Assembly (NCBI RefSeq): GCF_900143285.1
Contig: NZ_FRDN01000006.1
Location: forward strand, 186,001 to 250,000
DNA length: 64,000 nt
DNA from: Desulfitobacterium chlororespirans DSM 11544
GTDB lineage: Bacteria; Bacillota; Desulfitobacteriia; Desulfitobacteriales; Desulfitobacteriaceae
Direction: 5' to 3'
Part shown: one piece after another, positions 1 through 10,004 of the stretch
How the letters are laid out: every line of letters starts with the position of its first letter
Position numbering within the stretch: the first letter of the stretch is position 1
Program-made: the position numbers and the translations under genes
Notes under the pieces: generated by a model
What the model saw: the letters and a program-made list of their open reading frames with translations, nothing else
What the model was told of the DNA's origin: nothing
Database searches by the model: none

Positions 1-1030
1 TTCCTACGTCAAGAACCGTTAACTGCATGCCGATTTTTCCGGCCACAGGAACCCTGTATCCCTGTAAAATTACGCTCTCTTGGCCGATATAGATTCGGCA
101 AAGGGCTAAAAAATTCTTAATGACAATCTTAATAAAGTCCCATACTCCTTGGGGAACAAAATGAGGCTGAACACCGAACCCGTCGGCATAGCCCACAGGA
201 ATCACCGCCAACTGGGTCTCTGCCTTGGTTCGATAAATGCTCTGGTAGCCGACAAAAGTTCCTTTAGGCACCCGGCGCAGACTGACAATGCGAGCCTTGG
301 CAAGCCATGGATCCTGCAGTTTAAGCTTACCGGCAAAGGCTGTAGCGGGGAAGTGGCCGATCAAAAGAGTTCCTGTCCGAATAAAATCATAATGCCAGTC
401 AGGATAGTCCAAAAAAGCAGCACTGTTGCACACATGCTTCCACAAGCCGGCAAAACCTTGTTGCTCGAGAAGGTTTACTCCTCTCTGAAAGCTTTCCACT
501 TGCTGCCGGGTATAAGCCCGATCCCGTTGCGCAGCCCGGGCCAGGTGGGTATAGACACCCACCGGAGTAATGTGGGGAGATTGCTTCAGCTGTGCGGCAA
601 GTTCTTCCCACTCCTTTGCGAAGAAGCCGGTCCTGCCCATGCCTGTCTCCAGCTTAAGATGAACCTTAACTTCTTTGCCCAACTCAGCGGCAACAGCTTC
701 CCATTCCCTCAGCATATGAAAATCCGACAGAGTCAGCTGCAGGTCGCTTGCCAGAGCCTCCGCCATTTGCTCCGCAGATGCCGGCCCTAAGACCAATATA
801 ATGCCCTCTACCCCGTGTTGGCGCAGAATAAGACCTTCTTCCACGGTGGTCACCGCAAAAGCCGGACAGCCCAGCTTCTGAAGGGTTTGGGCGACAGGAA
901 CAGCCCCTAAGCCATAGGCGTCGGCTTTAACGACGGCCATGACCCGGGCAGCCGGGCTGAGATGCTGAGTTACTTCCCGGTAATTATTCGCTATGGCATC
1001 CAGGTTGATATCGATCCATGCGTCACTCAT
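1..1030 (-). CDS. alr: Alanine racemase, 3' end beyond the window
   Basis: PLP enzyme that interconverts L- and D-alanine for peptidoglycan. An uninterrupted frame runs on the minus strand from an ATG at 1030 to the left edge, about 343 codons, so only the C-terminal end is missing. Near the N terminus it reads AVVKADAYG, the fold-type III PLP-lysine motif, then HLKLETGMGRTG and PVGYADGF, both typical of Alr. The start follows an AAAGGTGG ribosome site. It lies 34 bases downstream of the femAB gene, so both cell-wall genes are probably co-transcribed. Family call is firm; the end is not visible. Confidence 0.93.
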   Translation of the reverse strand, partial: MSDAWIDINLDAIANNYREVTQHLSPAARVMAVVKADAYGLGAVPVAQTLQKLGCPAFAVTTVEEGLILRQHGVEGIILVLGPASAEQMAEALASDLQLTLSDFHMLREWEAVAAELGKEVKVHLKLETGMGRTGFFAKEWEELAAQLKQSPHITPVGVYTHLARAAQRDRAYTRQQVESFQRGVNLLEQQGFAGLWKHVCNSAAFLDYPDWHYDFIRTGTLLIGHFPATAFAGKLKLQDPWLAKARIVSLRRVPKGTFVGYQSIYRTKAETQLAVIPVGYADGFGVQPHFVPQGVWDFIKIVIKNFLALCRIYIGQESVILQGYRVPVAGKIGMQLTVLDVG

Positions 1031-1064
1031 AGAGTATCGCCACCTTTAGTGAGTTTGCTCATTT

Positions 1065-2147
1065 TTATCCCTTATTTCTCCGCCGCAATTTGCCAATCAC
1101 TCCTTTAACCAGATCAGAGTACACCGGCTCAAGGGTGTTCCAGAGGAAGTAGACCACAGGACGATAGACCAAATCCCATTCGCCGATGAATTCGGTATAC
1201 TCGCCGTTGAAGCCTTTTTTGAAACGGTAAAGGCCGTAGAGGGGATTGTCTTCGGTGAGATGGCCGGGTACCCCACGAAAATCATAAAGGGTGCAGCCTT
1301 TGGCTTTGGCCCAGCGGATCATTTCCCATTGAATCAGATAATTGGGCATAACATTTCTATGAGAATTGGAGGAGGCGCCATAGAGATACCAGGCTTTTTC
1401 TCCGATAATCAGGGCTAAGGTGCCTGCAATGATCTGTCCTTCATATTCGGCGATGAACAGCTCCGCCATGCCGGCGGCATGAAGTTCATCATACATATCT
1501 TCAAAATAGGAGTAGGCCCGGACCAGGAATTTATCCCGCTCCGTCGTTTCTTTAAGCACTCGATAAAAAGCGGGCAAATCTTCTTTCGTGCCGACGCGGA
1601 TGACGACTCCTTTTTTCGTGGCCAATTTAACATTATAGCGGGTCTTCTGGTGCATTTGCGCCATAAGCGTCTCCTCATCAGGAGAGATATCCAGACGAAA
1701 GACGTATTTAGGCTGGACTCCTTCAAAACCTTTGCCGGTTTCCGCACTGCGGAACCCCCGGCTTTTCAGATAATCTTCTAAATCTTGATCTGCAGAAGGA
1801 ATATCCGGGTCGATTTTCAGAAAAATAGCCCCTCGCTTTTTGGCCAGCTTTTTAATCTCCAGAAGCAGGGCATCAAACAATTCATGATCAGCCCAATCGA
1901 GAACAGGTCCCCGGGAAGCATAAAAGATCGGAATTCCCACAACAGGTATCTTGCGCTCGAGAATGGAGATAGCGGCGACGATTTCGCCGCGGTCTTCCAG
2001 GGCTAAGCGCCATGGTTTCCAGCCGGTTTTGCTTTTGAGCTCTCCCCAGCCCCAGGTCTGCAGCACATGACCCTTGGCGTGACGAGCCATAAATTGATCA
2101 AAACGCTCTTTTGCAGCGTCATCTATTAACCTTGCAGTATAAGGCAT
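1065..2147 (-). CDS. FemAB-family peptidoglycan aminoacyltransferase
   Basis: 360 aa cytoplasmic enzyme of the FemABX family, which adds amino acids from aminoacyl-tRNA to lipid-linked peptidoglycan precursors. The N terminus has the family pattern QTWGWGELKSKTGW, and the C-terminal part has the second GNAT-like domain with LYGASSNSHRN and YDFRGVPG. The start is set by GGGAGG seven bases before the ATG. Its position directly before alr supports a cell-wall role. Which residue it adds, and whether it makes cross-bridges at all in this organism, cannot be told from sequence. Confidence 0.85.
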   Translation of the reverse strand: MPYTARLIDDAAKERFDQFMARHAKGHVLQTWGWGELKSKTGWKPWRLALEDRGEIVAAISILERKIPVVGIPIFYASRGPVLDWADHELFDALLLEIKKLAKKRGAIFLKIDPDIPSADQDLEDYLKSRGFRSAETGKGFEGVQPKYVFRLDISPDEETLMAQMHQKTRYNVKLATKKGVVIRVGTKEDLPAFYRVLKETTERDKFLVRAYSYFEDMYDELHAAGMAELFIAEYEGQIIAGTLALIIGEKAWYLYGASSNSHRNVMPNYLIQWEMIRWAKAKGCTLYDFRGVPGHLTEDNPLYGLYRFKKGFNGEYTEFIGEWDLVYRPVVYFLWNTLEPVYSDLVKGVIGKLRRRNKG

Positions 2148-2233
2148 CCCAACAGCCTCCCGTTACATAGTATACTTCTTATGTTAATTTTTGCCATAAA
2201 CAGGCAAGCCCAAACGGCTTTTAGTTTTGCCTA

Positions 2234-2265
2234 AAACGATTCCATGGCTCGGGGAGCCATGGAAT
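2234..2265 (-). terminator. Rho-independent terminator after pyrG
   Basis: A perfect 12-base-pair stem, ATTCCATGGCTC paired with GAGCCATGGAAT (2239-2265), followed on the minus strand by CGTTTT. It lies 16 bases after the pyrG stop and separates pyrG from the femAB-alr pair. Confidence 0.8.
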
Positions 2266-2280
2266 TGCCTTTGTATCACC

Positions 2281-3885
<1,605 letters not shown>

Positions 3886-3945
3886 CTATCCTTTCTCGAC
3901 CAATTTCTAATATTACTTTGTATTTAGAATTCCGCACAGCAGTAT

Positions 3946-3961
3946 AATGATCATGATCATT
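3946..3961. promoter_or_regulatory. Perfect palindrome upstream of pyrG, possible operator
   Basis: AATGATCATGATCATT is a perfect 16-base palindrome. On the minus strand it is followed directly by TATACT, a plausible -10 box, about 60-80 bases before the pyrG start. Placement within the promoter suggests a repressor site, but no protein can be assigned. Confidence 0.4.
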
Positions 3962-3983
3962 GAAAAGCCGAACGCATGCACAT

Positions 3984-4016
3984 AAAAAAAGCTAGTCCGC
4001 AAGACGCACTAGCTTT
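3984..4016 (-). terminator. Terminator between rpoE and pyrG
   Basis: AAAGCTAGT pairs with ACTAGCTTT around an 11-base loop and is followed on the minus strand by a run of T (TTTTTTTAT). It ends the argS-rpoE transcript. Confidence 0.85.
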
Positions 4017-4138
4017 ATTTTTACCATTTAACCTTATTCTAGCCAGATTTCGATGAGCTGTCAAGGCGATCCAACAGAATACCTTACAGTTTATTTTTTT
4101 CCCTGAGATTCTTTCCGCAAGCTTAAAATCATCAAGGC

Positions 4139-4576
4139 TTACCAGGATTCTTCGTTGTTAAAGGAGCCCTCTTCGAGCTCTGCATCTTCTTCCCCACCAT
4201 CTTCACCGTCATCGAAAAGGACATCCTTGCCCTCCAAATCCAACTCCAGTTCCTGGTTATCATCATCATAGGGCAATCCTTTATTCAATAAGGTGATGGT
4301 TGGCAGTTTCCGTGAACTTTTGCTGGGAACCCAGACTTTAAGTCCCCACTCTCCATTGCCTGCATAGGCAAAGCGGGCATCTAAATTGATATGGGTCAAT
4401 ACGCCCGAGATGGCAGCCGGATCTTGCGGACGCTCCTGCCGTGTGAGCACTTCCATGATCAAATCCTGGTAATGCATGGCTCGCCCTTGGGAGGCAAGAA
4501 TCTCATAAGCCATATCTTCATCAGAGAGCTTTACTTTCTGTGTTAAGGAATGGGTCAATTTTACACCGCCCTTCAT
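4139..4576 (-). CDS. rpoE: DNA-directed RNA polymerase delta subunit
   Basis: Gram-positive-specific RNA polymerase subunit. The N-terminal HARE-HTH domain is visible (DEDMAYEILASQGRAMHYQDLI), then a basic patch, then a very acidic tail rich in Asp and Glu (LDLEGKDVLFDDGEDGGEEDAELEE), the classic layout. The frame stays open upstream to a TTG at 4648, but that has no ribosome site; the ATG at 4576 has GGAG six bases before it, giving 145 aa. It follows argS closely. Confidence 0.85.
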   Translation of the reverse strand: MKGGVKLTHSLTQKVKLSDEDMAYEILASQGRAMHYQDLIMEVLTRQERPQDPAAISGVLTHINLDARFAYAGNGEWGLKVWVPSKSSRKLPTITLLNKGLPYDDDNQELELDLEGKDVLFDDGEDGGEEDAELEEGSFNNEESW

Positions 4577-4671
4577 GTTCATCTCCGAATATTTAGACAG
4601 TATATTCGACCCATCCCTAATTATTTCCTGCTTGGTACTCTGCAACACTTAAAACTTACATTAATTTCTTA

Positions 4672-6357
4672 CTACATTCTTTCCGGAGCCGTCACACCAA
4701 GGATGCCTAAAACATTAGCCAGGACCTGCTTGGTAGAACGAACCAGACCCAAACGCGCTTCCCGTAATCCTTCCTCATCCACCAAAACTCTTTGGCTGTT
4801 ATAGAAGGAGTGGAAAAGCCCTGCCAGATCCAGCACATAGCGGGCCAGACGATGAGGTTCTGTCAGACGGGCAGCCACTTCAATCTCATTAGGCAATTCG
4901 GCAATCTTCTTCAGAAGCTCCCGCTCTTCGTTGCTCTGAAGTCTCTTCAGATCCTCTTCTTGGGGTATTCCTGCTGTATTGTAGCCCTGCTCGGCAGCCT
5001 GGCGTAAAATGCTGCACAGCCGTGCATGGGCATATTGGACATAATAGACAGGATTATCTGAAGACTCCGCTTTAGCCAAATCCAAATCGAATTCTACGGT
5101 AGAATCAGGATCCCGCATGATAAAGAAGAAGCGGGCAGCATCCTTGCCGACTTCATCCATCAGTTCCCTTAGTGTAATGTATTGTCCGGAACGCTTGGAC
5201 ATACGGACCACTTCGCCATTCTGAATGAGGCGAACCAGCTGCATCAAAATGATCTGAAGATTCTCAGGCTCGTATCCCAAGGCGGACATGGCTCCCTTCA
5301 TACGAGCGACATGCCCATGGTGGTCGGCACCCCAAATATTGATGACCCGGTCAAAACCCCGTTCAAATTTATTCCGATGGTAAGCAATATCTGCGGCAAA
5401 ATAGGTGGGCGTCCCATTGCCACGGACCACGACTTCGTCCTTTTCATCTCCGAATAAGGTGGATTTCAGCCATTGTGCCCCTTCTTTTTCATAGATATAA
5501 CCCTGCTGCTCCAGCTTTTCCATGGTATCCTTAACAAATCCGGAGTCATGCAAGGATTGCTCACTGAACCAACAATCATAGTGAACACCCATATCGGTAA
5601 GGGTTTCACGGATACTGGTCAGCTTCTCCTCCAGAGCATAGCGGACGAGAAATTCCCGACGCAGCTCCTGCTCCACATTGAGGTATTTATCCCCCACTTT
5701 TTCGATTAAGCCTTTAACGGTGTCGATAAGATCTTCACCGTGGTATCCTCCCTCAGGGAAGGGAACATCCTGACCCATGAGCTGAAGGTAACGGGCTTCC
5801 AAAGAAAGGGCAAAATTATAAATTTGGTTGCCTGCATCATTAATGTAGAATTCCCGGCTGACTTCGTAACCAGCCATGGCCAGGAGAGAAGCCAGGCTAT
5901 CCCCTAAAGCTGCACCCCGGGCATTGCCCATATGGAGCAGTCCGGTGGGATTGGCACTGACGAATTCCACTTGAACTTTTTTCCCTTGGCCAAGGTTTAC
6001 TTTTCCATAGTCTGCCTCCAGGTTTAACACTTCGGGAATGACCCCTGTGAGCCAGCTGGGATCCAAACGGAAATTAATAAATCCGGGACCGGCGATTTCG
6101 CTGGCGGTAATGAAAGTTCCTTCAGTGTCCAAATACTTAATCAGAATAGTGGCGATATCCCTGGGGGCTTTGCGGGCTTGCTTGGTCAGGACCATGGCTA
6201 AATTGGTTGCCCAATCACCATGCTGCTTTTCCCGGGGCTCTTCCAATACATAATTGGGTAAGCTCTCAAAGGTAAGCTCACCTGCTTTTTGGGCCTCCAG
6301 CGCAGCTTTGGCCAGATTGGCATAGATAGTGTCTTTAATATTGATGTATAAACTCAT
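4672..6357 (-). CDS. argS: Arginyl-tRNA synthetase
   Basis: 561 aa class I synthetase charging tRNA-Arg. Visible parts are the N-terminal Arg-specific domain, the HIGH-type motif in NPTGLLHMGNARGA, the KMSKS-type motif in VVRMSKRSGQYITL, and the C-terminal DALR anticodon-binding domain (VYYVQYAHARL onward). The start overlaps the stop of the DUF1934 gene by four bases, indicating translational coupling. The stop is TAG followed at once by TAA, a tandem stop that matters in an organism able to read TAG as pyrrolysine. Confidence 0.96.
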   Translation of the reverse strand: MSLYINIKDTIYANLAKAALEAQKAGELTFESLPNYVLEEPREKQHGDWATNLAMVLTKQARKAPRDIATILIKYLDTEGTFITASEIAGPGFINFRLDPSWLTGVIPEVLNLEADYGKVNLGQGKKVQVEFVSANPTGLLHMGNARGAALGDSLASLLAMAGYEVSREFYINDAGNQIYNFALSLEARYLQLMGQDVPFPEGGYHGEDLIDTVKGLIEKVGDKYLNVEQELRREFLVRYALEEKLTSIRETLTDMGVHYDCWFSEQSLHDSGFVKDTMEKLEQQGYIYEKEGAQWLKSTLFGDEKDEVVVRGNGTPTYFAADIAYHRNKFERGFDRVINIWGADHHGHVARMKGAMSALGYEPENLQIILMQLVRLIQNGEVVRMSKRSGQYITLRELMDEVGKDAARFFFIMRDPDSTVEFDLDLAKAESSDNPVYYVQYAHARLCSILRQAAEQGYNTAGIPQEEDLKRLQSNEERELLKKIAELPNEIEVAARLTEPHRLARYVLDLAGLFHSFYNSQRVLVDEEGLREARLGLVRSTKQVLANVLGILGVTAPERM

Positions 6358-6785
6358 TGAGGAGCGTCCTCCTTTATATTAATTCGCAGTGAATTATGAC
6401 TGACCCATTGCTCATCAAAAAAAAGATTATATTTTAGAGTAATATTTCCGCCCTGCTCTGTCAAGTCAATCTTCATCTCCTCAGTCAGGACCTCAAGAAA
6501 TAATGAGCCTTGAGGTGTGACATAAGTTGAGCTATGGCGGACTCCCTGTTCAAAAATCTGCTTTTGGTCAATGGCTCCCATGCGGTTAAGGGTCACTTTA
6601 GCCGGCTCCACCTTAAGGCTGGTGGTTACCTCAGCCGTCCCGGCGGTTGCCGAATCGCGATATACGATATAATAGCTGCCTTCCCGCTTATGTAAGGTTC
6701 CCGCTGCGGAGAACTCTAGTCGTTCCTCGGACCCTTCTTCACAGCTTTGGGTACTTGCGATCTGAATCAGCACTTCTTTGGCCAT
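6354..6785 (-). CDS. DUF1934 (YwiB-like) beta-barrel protein
   Basis: 143 aa from the ATG at 6785, chosen because AAAGGAG lies seven bases before it; a longer frame to 6830 has no ribosome site. The pattern (AKEVLIQIASTQ, then alternating beta segments, GSYYIVYRDS, LKVEPAKVTLNRMG, LTEQGGNITLKYNLFF) matches DUF1934, a lipocalin-like barrel usually next to argS in Firmicutes. It overlaps argS by four bases. No biochemical role is established that I know of. Confidence 0.8.
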   Translation of the reverse strand: MAKEVLIQIASTQSCEEGSEERLEFSAAGTLHKREGSYYIVYRDSATAGTAEVTTSLKVEPAKVTLNRMGAIDQKQIFEQGVRHSSTYVTPQGSLFLEVLTEEMKIDLTEQGGNITLKYNLFFDEQWVSHNSLRINIKEDAPQ

Positions 6786-6903
6786 GGGAGTCTCCTTTCG
6801 CTTTGGTCTGCAGGTATTATTATATAGCATGGTTGGCCTTTTGTGGGAGGGAAAGTGAAAAGAAAGGGGGGCTTCTGTTCTGGGAAGGTCCTGAAAGCTG
6901 ATT

Positions 6904-7580
6904 CTCCAGGATTTTGCTTTACACCGGTCGCTCCATAAGCTGCGCGGACAGAACTAACGCTCAAGCCCTCCGCTCCGTCGGGTACCCGGCCAAATCGCTC
7001 CTGCTCAATGGCCGGTTGGAAACGTCCTGTTTCCAACCCGACTCCGCTGCGTGATTTTCGCGAAGTTTTGTTTCCGCTCGCTTAAATTCGCTCCCTAACG
7101 TAAATCAAAATCCTTGGGCTGCTTTGCGGGTCTGAGTGAGCGGGGCTTTATAGGCGATGTAAGTCAAGTTCCCCGACCCGAGCCGCTTTTTCCGTCTTTA
7201 CCGACGCCGCTTTAGCGGCAAGGTCGGCGACCCTGGGGAAGGCCCTGAGAAGACCAGAACTGCCCCTGGGAATGCCTCACAAAGGGCCTCAGACTCAGGC
7301 TTCCCAGGCTCCAAAGAAAAGCTGTAAGAGACCTGCAAGACGTAGCTTTGCGTACAAAAGCGGACGGATTTAGCGGAGGAGCGGTCGGGTGAGCGAAGCT
7401 TTCTTAACGTAGCGGAGCCATGGTTGCTTGGACATGGATGTCCTGATGCCGCGGGCACATGGACGTGCAGGAGCGGCCACATGCAGAAACAGCGGGGTTT
7501 GGCTTAGCTGTTAAGAAAGCGGGTGAACCAGCCCCGGAGCTATGGAGTACGCGTTGTGCGTAAAGCTACGCGACCTGAGC
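6904..7580. repeat. Large dispersed repeat, copy A: candidate structured RNA
   Basis: About 680 bases without a coding frame, closely similar in blocks to 58919-59490. The first domain is closed by CCAGGATTTTGCTTTACAC (6906-6924) and its inverted counterpart (7099-7117), with an internal perfect hairpin GGTTGGAAAC/GTTTCCAACC (7014-7038). The second domain is closed by CGTAGCTTTGCG (7341-7352) with CGTAAAGCTACG (7559-7570), and inside it GCTTTCTTAAC (7398-7408) with GTTAAGAAAGC (7510-7520). Compared with copy B, length changes fall in hairpin tips, and some paired bases change together. I do not recognise the family. Confidence 0.8.
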
Positions 7581-7643
7581 AAGAGCCTATTCACCTATTT
7601 CTGATACCGTCCCGCAGCATGAGGCTCTATCCGAAAAAGACCC

Positions 7644-7688
7644 AAAACAAAAGCAAGATGGCAATGTCTCATCCATTACCACCTTGCT
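7644..7688 (-). terminator. Terminator after ypeB
   Basis: A long stem, AGCAAGATGGCAATG (7652-7666) with CATTACCACCTTGCT (7674-7688), including wobble pairs on the minus strand, followed there by TTTTGTTTT. It ends the sleB-ypeB operon and separates it from repeat copy A. Confidence 0.8.
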
Positions 7689-7738
7689 CTTAGTATACCC
7701 CATTTCAGGCTGCTTTTTCCTTGACTATGGCAACATAC

Positions 7739-9103
7739 CTACTGCAGATACTCTCCTCGAGGGGTTTTGATAATGCGCTGAATCCTTTCCTCGATTCCAG
7801 TCTCCGCATTGATGTAAACAAGATATTCCTCATCCTTATAGACGCCCCTGAATTCGTAAGCCATAACTTCCTTGTTGCCCATGACCGGAATCACAGCCGT
7901 CCGGGTCTCTTTGATTTGGAAGCCCTGTCTGAGCTTGGCTCTTGCCTGTTCCATGGTCAGCTTTTTGGTGAAATTACGTTTCTGGTGATAGGCATAGTAA
8001 GGGGTGGAATCGTAGCCGATAATCTGTCCGTTATCCAGAGCCACCGTGATACGGAGTTTATCTGGGTAATAACGTGTACCGCTTTCCTCCCAGACATACT
8101 CCAGCTGCAGATAGCCACCAAAGTCTTCAGTCGAGGTCAGCACGAGATTCCATTCTAAGGCCTTAAGGGTCTGGGCCACCTTTTCCCTGGCTTGTTCCGC
8201 ACTCATGGTCCGCTCGTTGAATTCCCGTTGATCGCGATAGATCAGCACTTTACCGCCCCGTTTGCTGACGGTCATGAAGAGATCGTTTTGTTTAAAGATG
8301 TAAACTCCTAAAGCACCCTGGCTGACACCGGAAAACTCCGGATTGCTTTCCGGGTACCCTACCTTGCTCAGGAAATCCTTGGCGGCCTTTAAGGCTGTCT
8401 CCTTATCCACCTCATCCCGGGGCAGACCCAGAGGTTCTTTTACAGAGCGGGATTCGTATTCGCCCACATAGGAAAAAGGTGGAAGCTTTTGCAGGCTGGC
8501 ATTCAATTGGTCCAGACCGGAGCGCACTGAGCTGGCAGGACCATCGGCTGATTCCGCCGCAGCTTCCGCCGTTCCTGTCTGCCAAAAGCCTACCATACGA
8601 TTCCATAAAGACTGATTATCCAGCCAGGCCAGCCCTTCCGTATCCACTCGCTGCACCAGATCCTGTACCTTTTGATTGACGGCCAAAAGGCGTTCGTGAA
8701 CATCGGTCAGATTTTTATCATCTTCCGCAGTGGGTGTATGCCCCACTGAGATTTGATAGGCCAGGCTTCGTGTTAAATCCCCGGTGCGATTCAAAAACTC
8801 ACTGATATAACTCAGGCCGCTTTCTTCAGCCGGAAGCTGAGCTAAATCTTTAACCGCCGATTCACTGATGCTTCCCGCCTGGCTTAAGTAGAGTACTCTT
8901 TGGCTGGAAGCGGCAGCCACACGGCCTTTAGCCAAATCTGTTTCCAATTGGTCCAGATGACTGGCGAAATCCCGTAAAGAACGCTGATATTGATTTGTGC
9001 TGACTTTTTCCAGTTGTTCCGCTTGCCGATACTCAGTAAATCCCCAAGCCAGGGAGAGGATCAAAGCGGTTCCCAAAATTCCAATCCAAACGTTTCTGCG
9101 CAT
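7739..9103 (-). CDS. ypeB: Spore germination protein YpeB
   Basis: 454 aa, usual for YpeB. An N-terminal membrane anchor (VWIGILGTALILSLAWGF) is followed by a helical extracytoplasmic region and C-terminal PepSY-like domains (TALKAAKDFLSKVG, MSAEQAREKVAQTL, MEQARAKLRQGF). YpeB is needed for correct localisation or stability of the cortex-lytic enzyme SleB in spores. It directly follows sleB (11 bases), the conserved pair. The stop is TAG. Confidence 0.93.
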   Translation of the reverse strand: MRRNVWIGILGTALILSLAWGFTEYRQAEQLEKVSTNQYQRSLRDFASHLDQLETDLAKGRVAAASSQRVLYLSQAGSISESAVKDLAQLPAEESGLSYISEFLNRTGDLTRSLAYQISVGHTPTAEDDKNLTDVHERLLAVNQKVQDLVQRVDTEGLAWLDNQSLWNRMVGFWQTGTAEAAAESADGPASSVRSGLDQLNASLQKLPPFSYVGEYESRSVKEPLGLPRDEVDKETALKAAKDFLSKVGYPESNPEFSGVSQGALGVYIFKQNDLFMTVSKRGGKVLIYRDQREFNERTMSAEQAREKVAQTLKALEWNLVLTSTEDFGGYLQLEYVWEESGTRYYPDKLRITVALDNGQIIGYDSTPYYAYHQKRNFTKKLTMEQARAKLRQGFQIKETRTAVIPVMGNKEVMAYEFRGVYKDEEYLVYINAETGIEERIQRIIKTPRGEYLQ

Positions 9104-9114
9104 GTCATCCCCTC

Positions 9115-9801
9115 CTAACGAGTGAAAATATGATTACCGATTTGCATAATTTGGGGCCTGGACCAGATGAATTTATTCTTGGTCTTAGCCGGGTTGAAGA
9201 AGAAAAGGGCTCCTCCTGTGGGATCCACTCCCGATACCGCTTCCTGAGCCGCTTTAAGCGCCGAAGCCGTAGGCGCCATATTGATCTGCCCATCAGCCAC
9301 ACTGGAAAAAGCCAGGGGTTGGTAGATTATATCTGCTATAGTATTGGGAAAAGCCGGATCCGACATGCGGTTGAGAAGGACCGCTGCCACAGCTACCTGC
9401 CCTACATAGGGCTCTCCCCTGGCCTCCGCACTGACACAGCGTGCCAACAGGTTAATATCCACATTCTTTGGTCCAACGGATTTTCCTGAAGCGTTCGTGC
9501 TGTCCCCCGTCAAAAGCTTGAGCTCTTTAATGGTCTGAGTCCCGGCTATTCCATCCACCTTTAAGCCCCGCTCTTTCTGAAAGCGGGTCACGGCAGCCTT
9601 AGTCTTTGAGCCGTAGACGCCGTCAACCTTTCCAACCACATAGCCCAAAGAGGCAAGTTTTTTCTGGAGCTCAGTGACCTCAGAGCCTCTTGAGCCTTGA
9701 CTCAAGGCTCGATCACCCAAAGCGCCATAAGCCCCGCTGGCCAGGATCAAGGCAATACCTAACGTTATTACCCCTACCCACACTCTCTTTTTTGTGATCA
9801 T
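9115..9801 (-). CDS. sleB: Spore cortex-lytic enzyme SleB
   Basis: 228 aa. A hydrophobic signal segment (VWVGVITLGIALILASGAYG) is followed by a peptidoglycan-binding domain (GSEVTELQKKLASLGY...DGIAGTQTIKEL) and the C-terminal hydrolase_2 domain (NLLARCVSAEARGEPYVGQVAVAAVLLNRM), whose glutamate is the catalytic acid in the family. It degrades muramic-lactam cortex during germination. The start at the ATG 9801 has GAGGTG at good distance; a GTG nine bases upstream is possible. Stop is TAG. Confidence 0.94.
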   Translation of the reverse strand: MITKKRVWVGVITLGIALILASGAYGALGDRALSQGSRGSEVTELQKKLASLGYVVGKVDGVYGSKTKAAVTRFQKERGLKVDGIAGTQTIKELKLLTGDSTNASGKSVGPKNVDINLLARCVSAEARGEPYVGQVAVAAVLLNRMSDPAFPNTIADIIYQPLAFSSVADGQINMAPTASALKAAQEAVSGVDPTGGALFFFNPAKTKNKFIWSRPQIMQIGNHIFTR

Positions 9802-9895
9802 CACACTCACCTCACACCTAGATTTAGATCCTTCTTAGTGTGGCTGAGGAAATGAATTATTATCCAGAGATTCGTGGGTTTTTTTATCGGCCGGT

Positions 9896-9947
9896 CTAAA
9901 AAAAGACTGTTGCCCAATGAACTGCAAGTTCCTTGAGCAACAGTCTT
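9896..9947 (-). terminator. Terminator after the class V aminotransferase gene
   Basis: AAGACTGTTGC (9903-9913) pairs with GCAACAGTCTT (9937-9947); on the minus strand the hairpin is followed by TTTTTTTA. A second copy of AGCAACAGTCTT follows at 9948-9959. Confidence 0.85.
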
Positions 9948-10004
9948 AGCAACAGTCTTCTTTCGGCCTATTCGGTTTCCAGGCCCCAGAGGATAAGCAG
10001 TGTA

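Noticed and set aside
149-790. Plus-strand frame of 213 codons at the left edge.
   Set aside because: Antisense to alr, whose frame is conserved throughout.
7198-7482. Small frames within repeat copy A, and likewise 58816-59180 in copy B.
   Set aside because: The frames are not kept between the two copies, whereas stems are.
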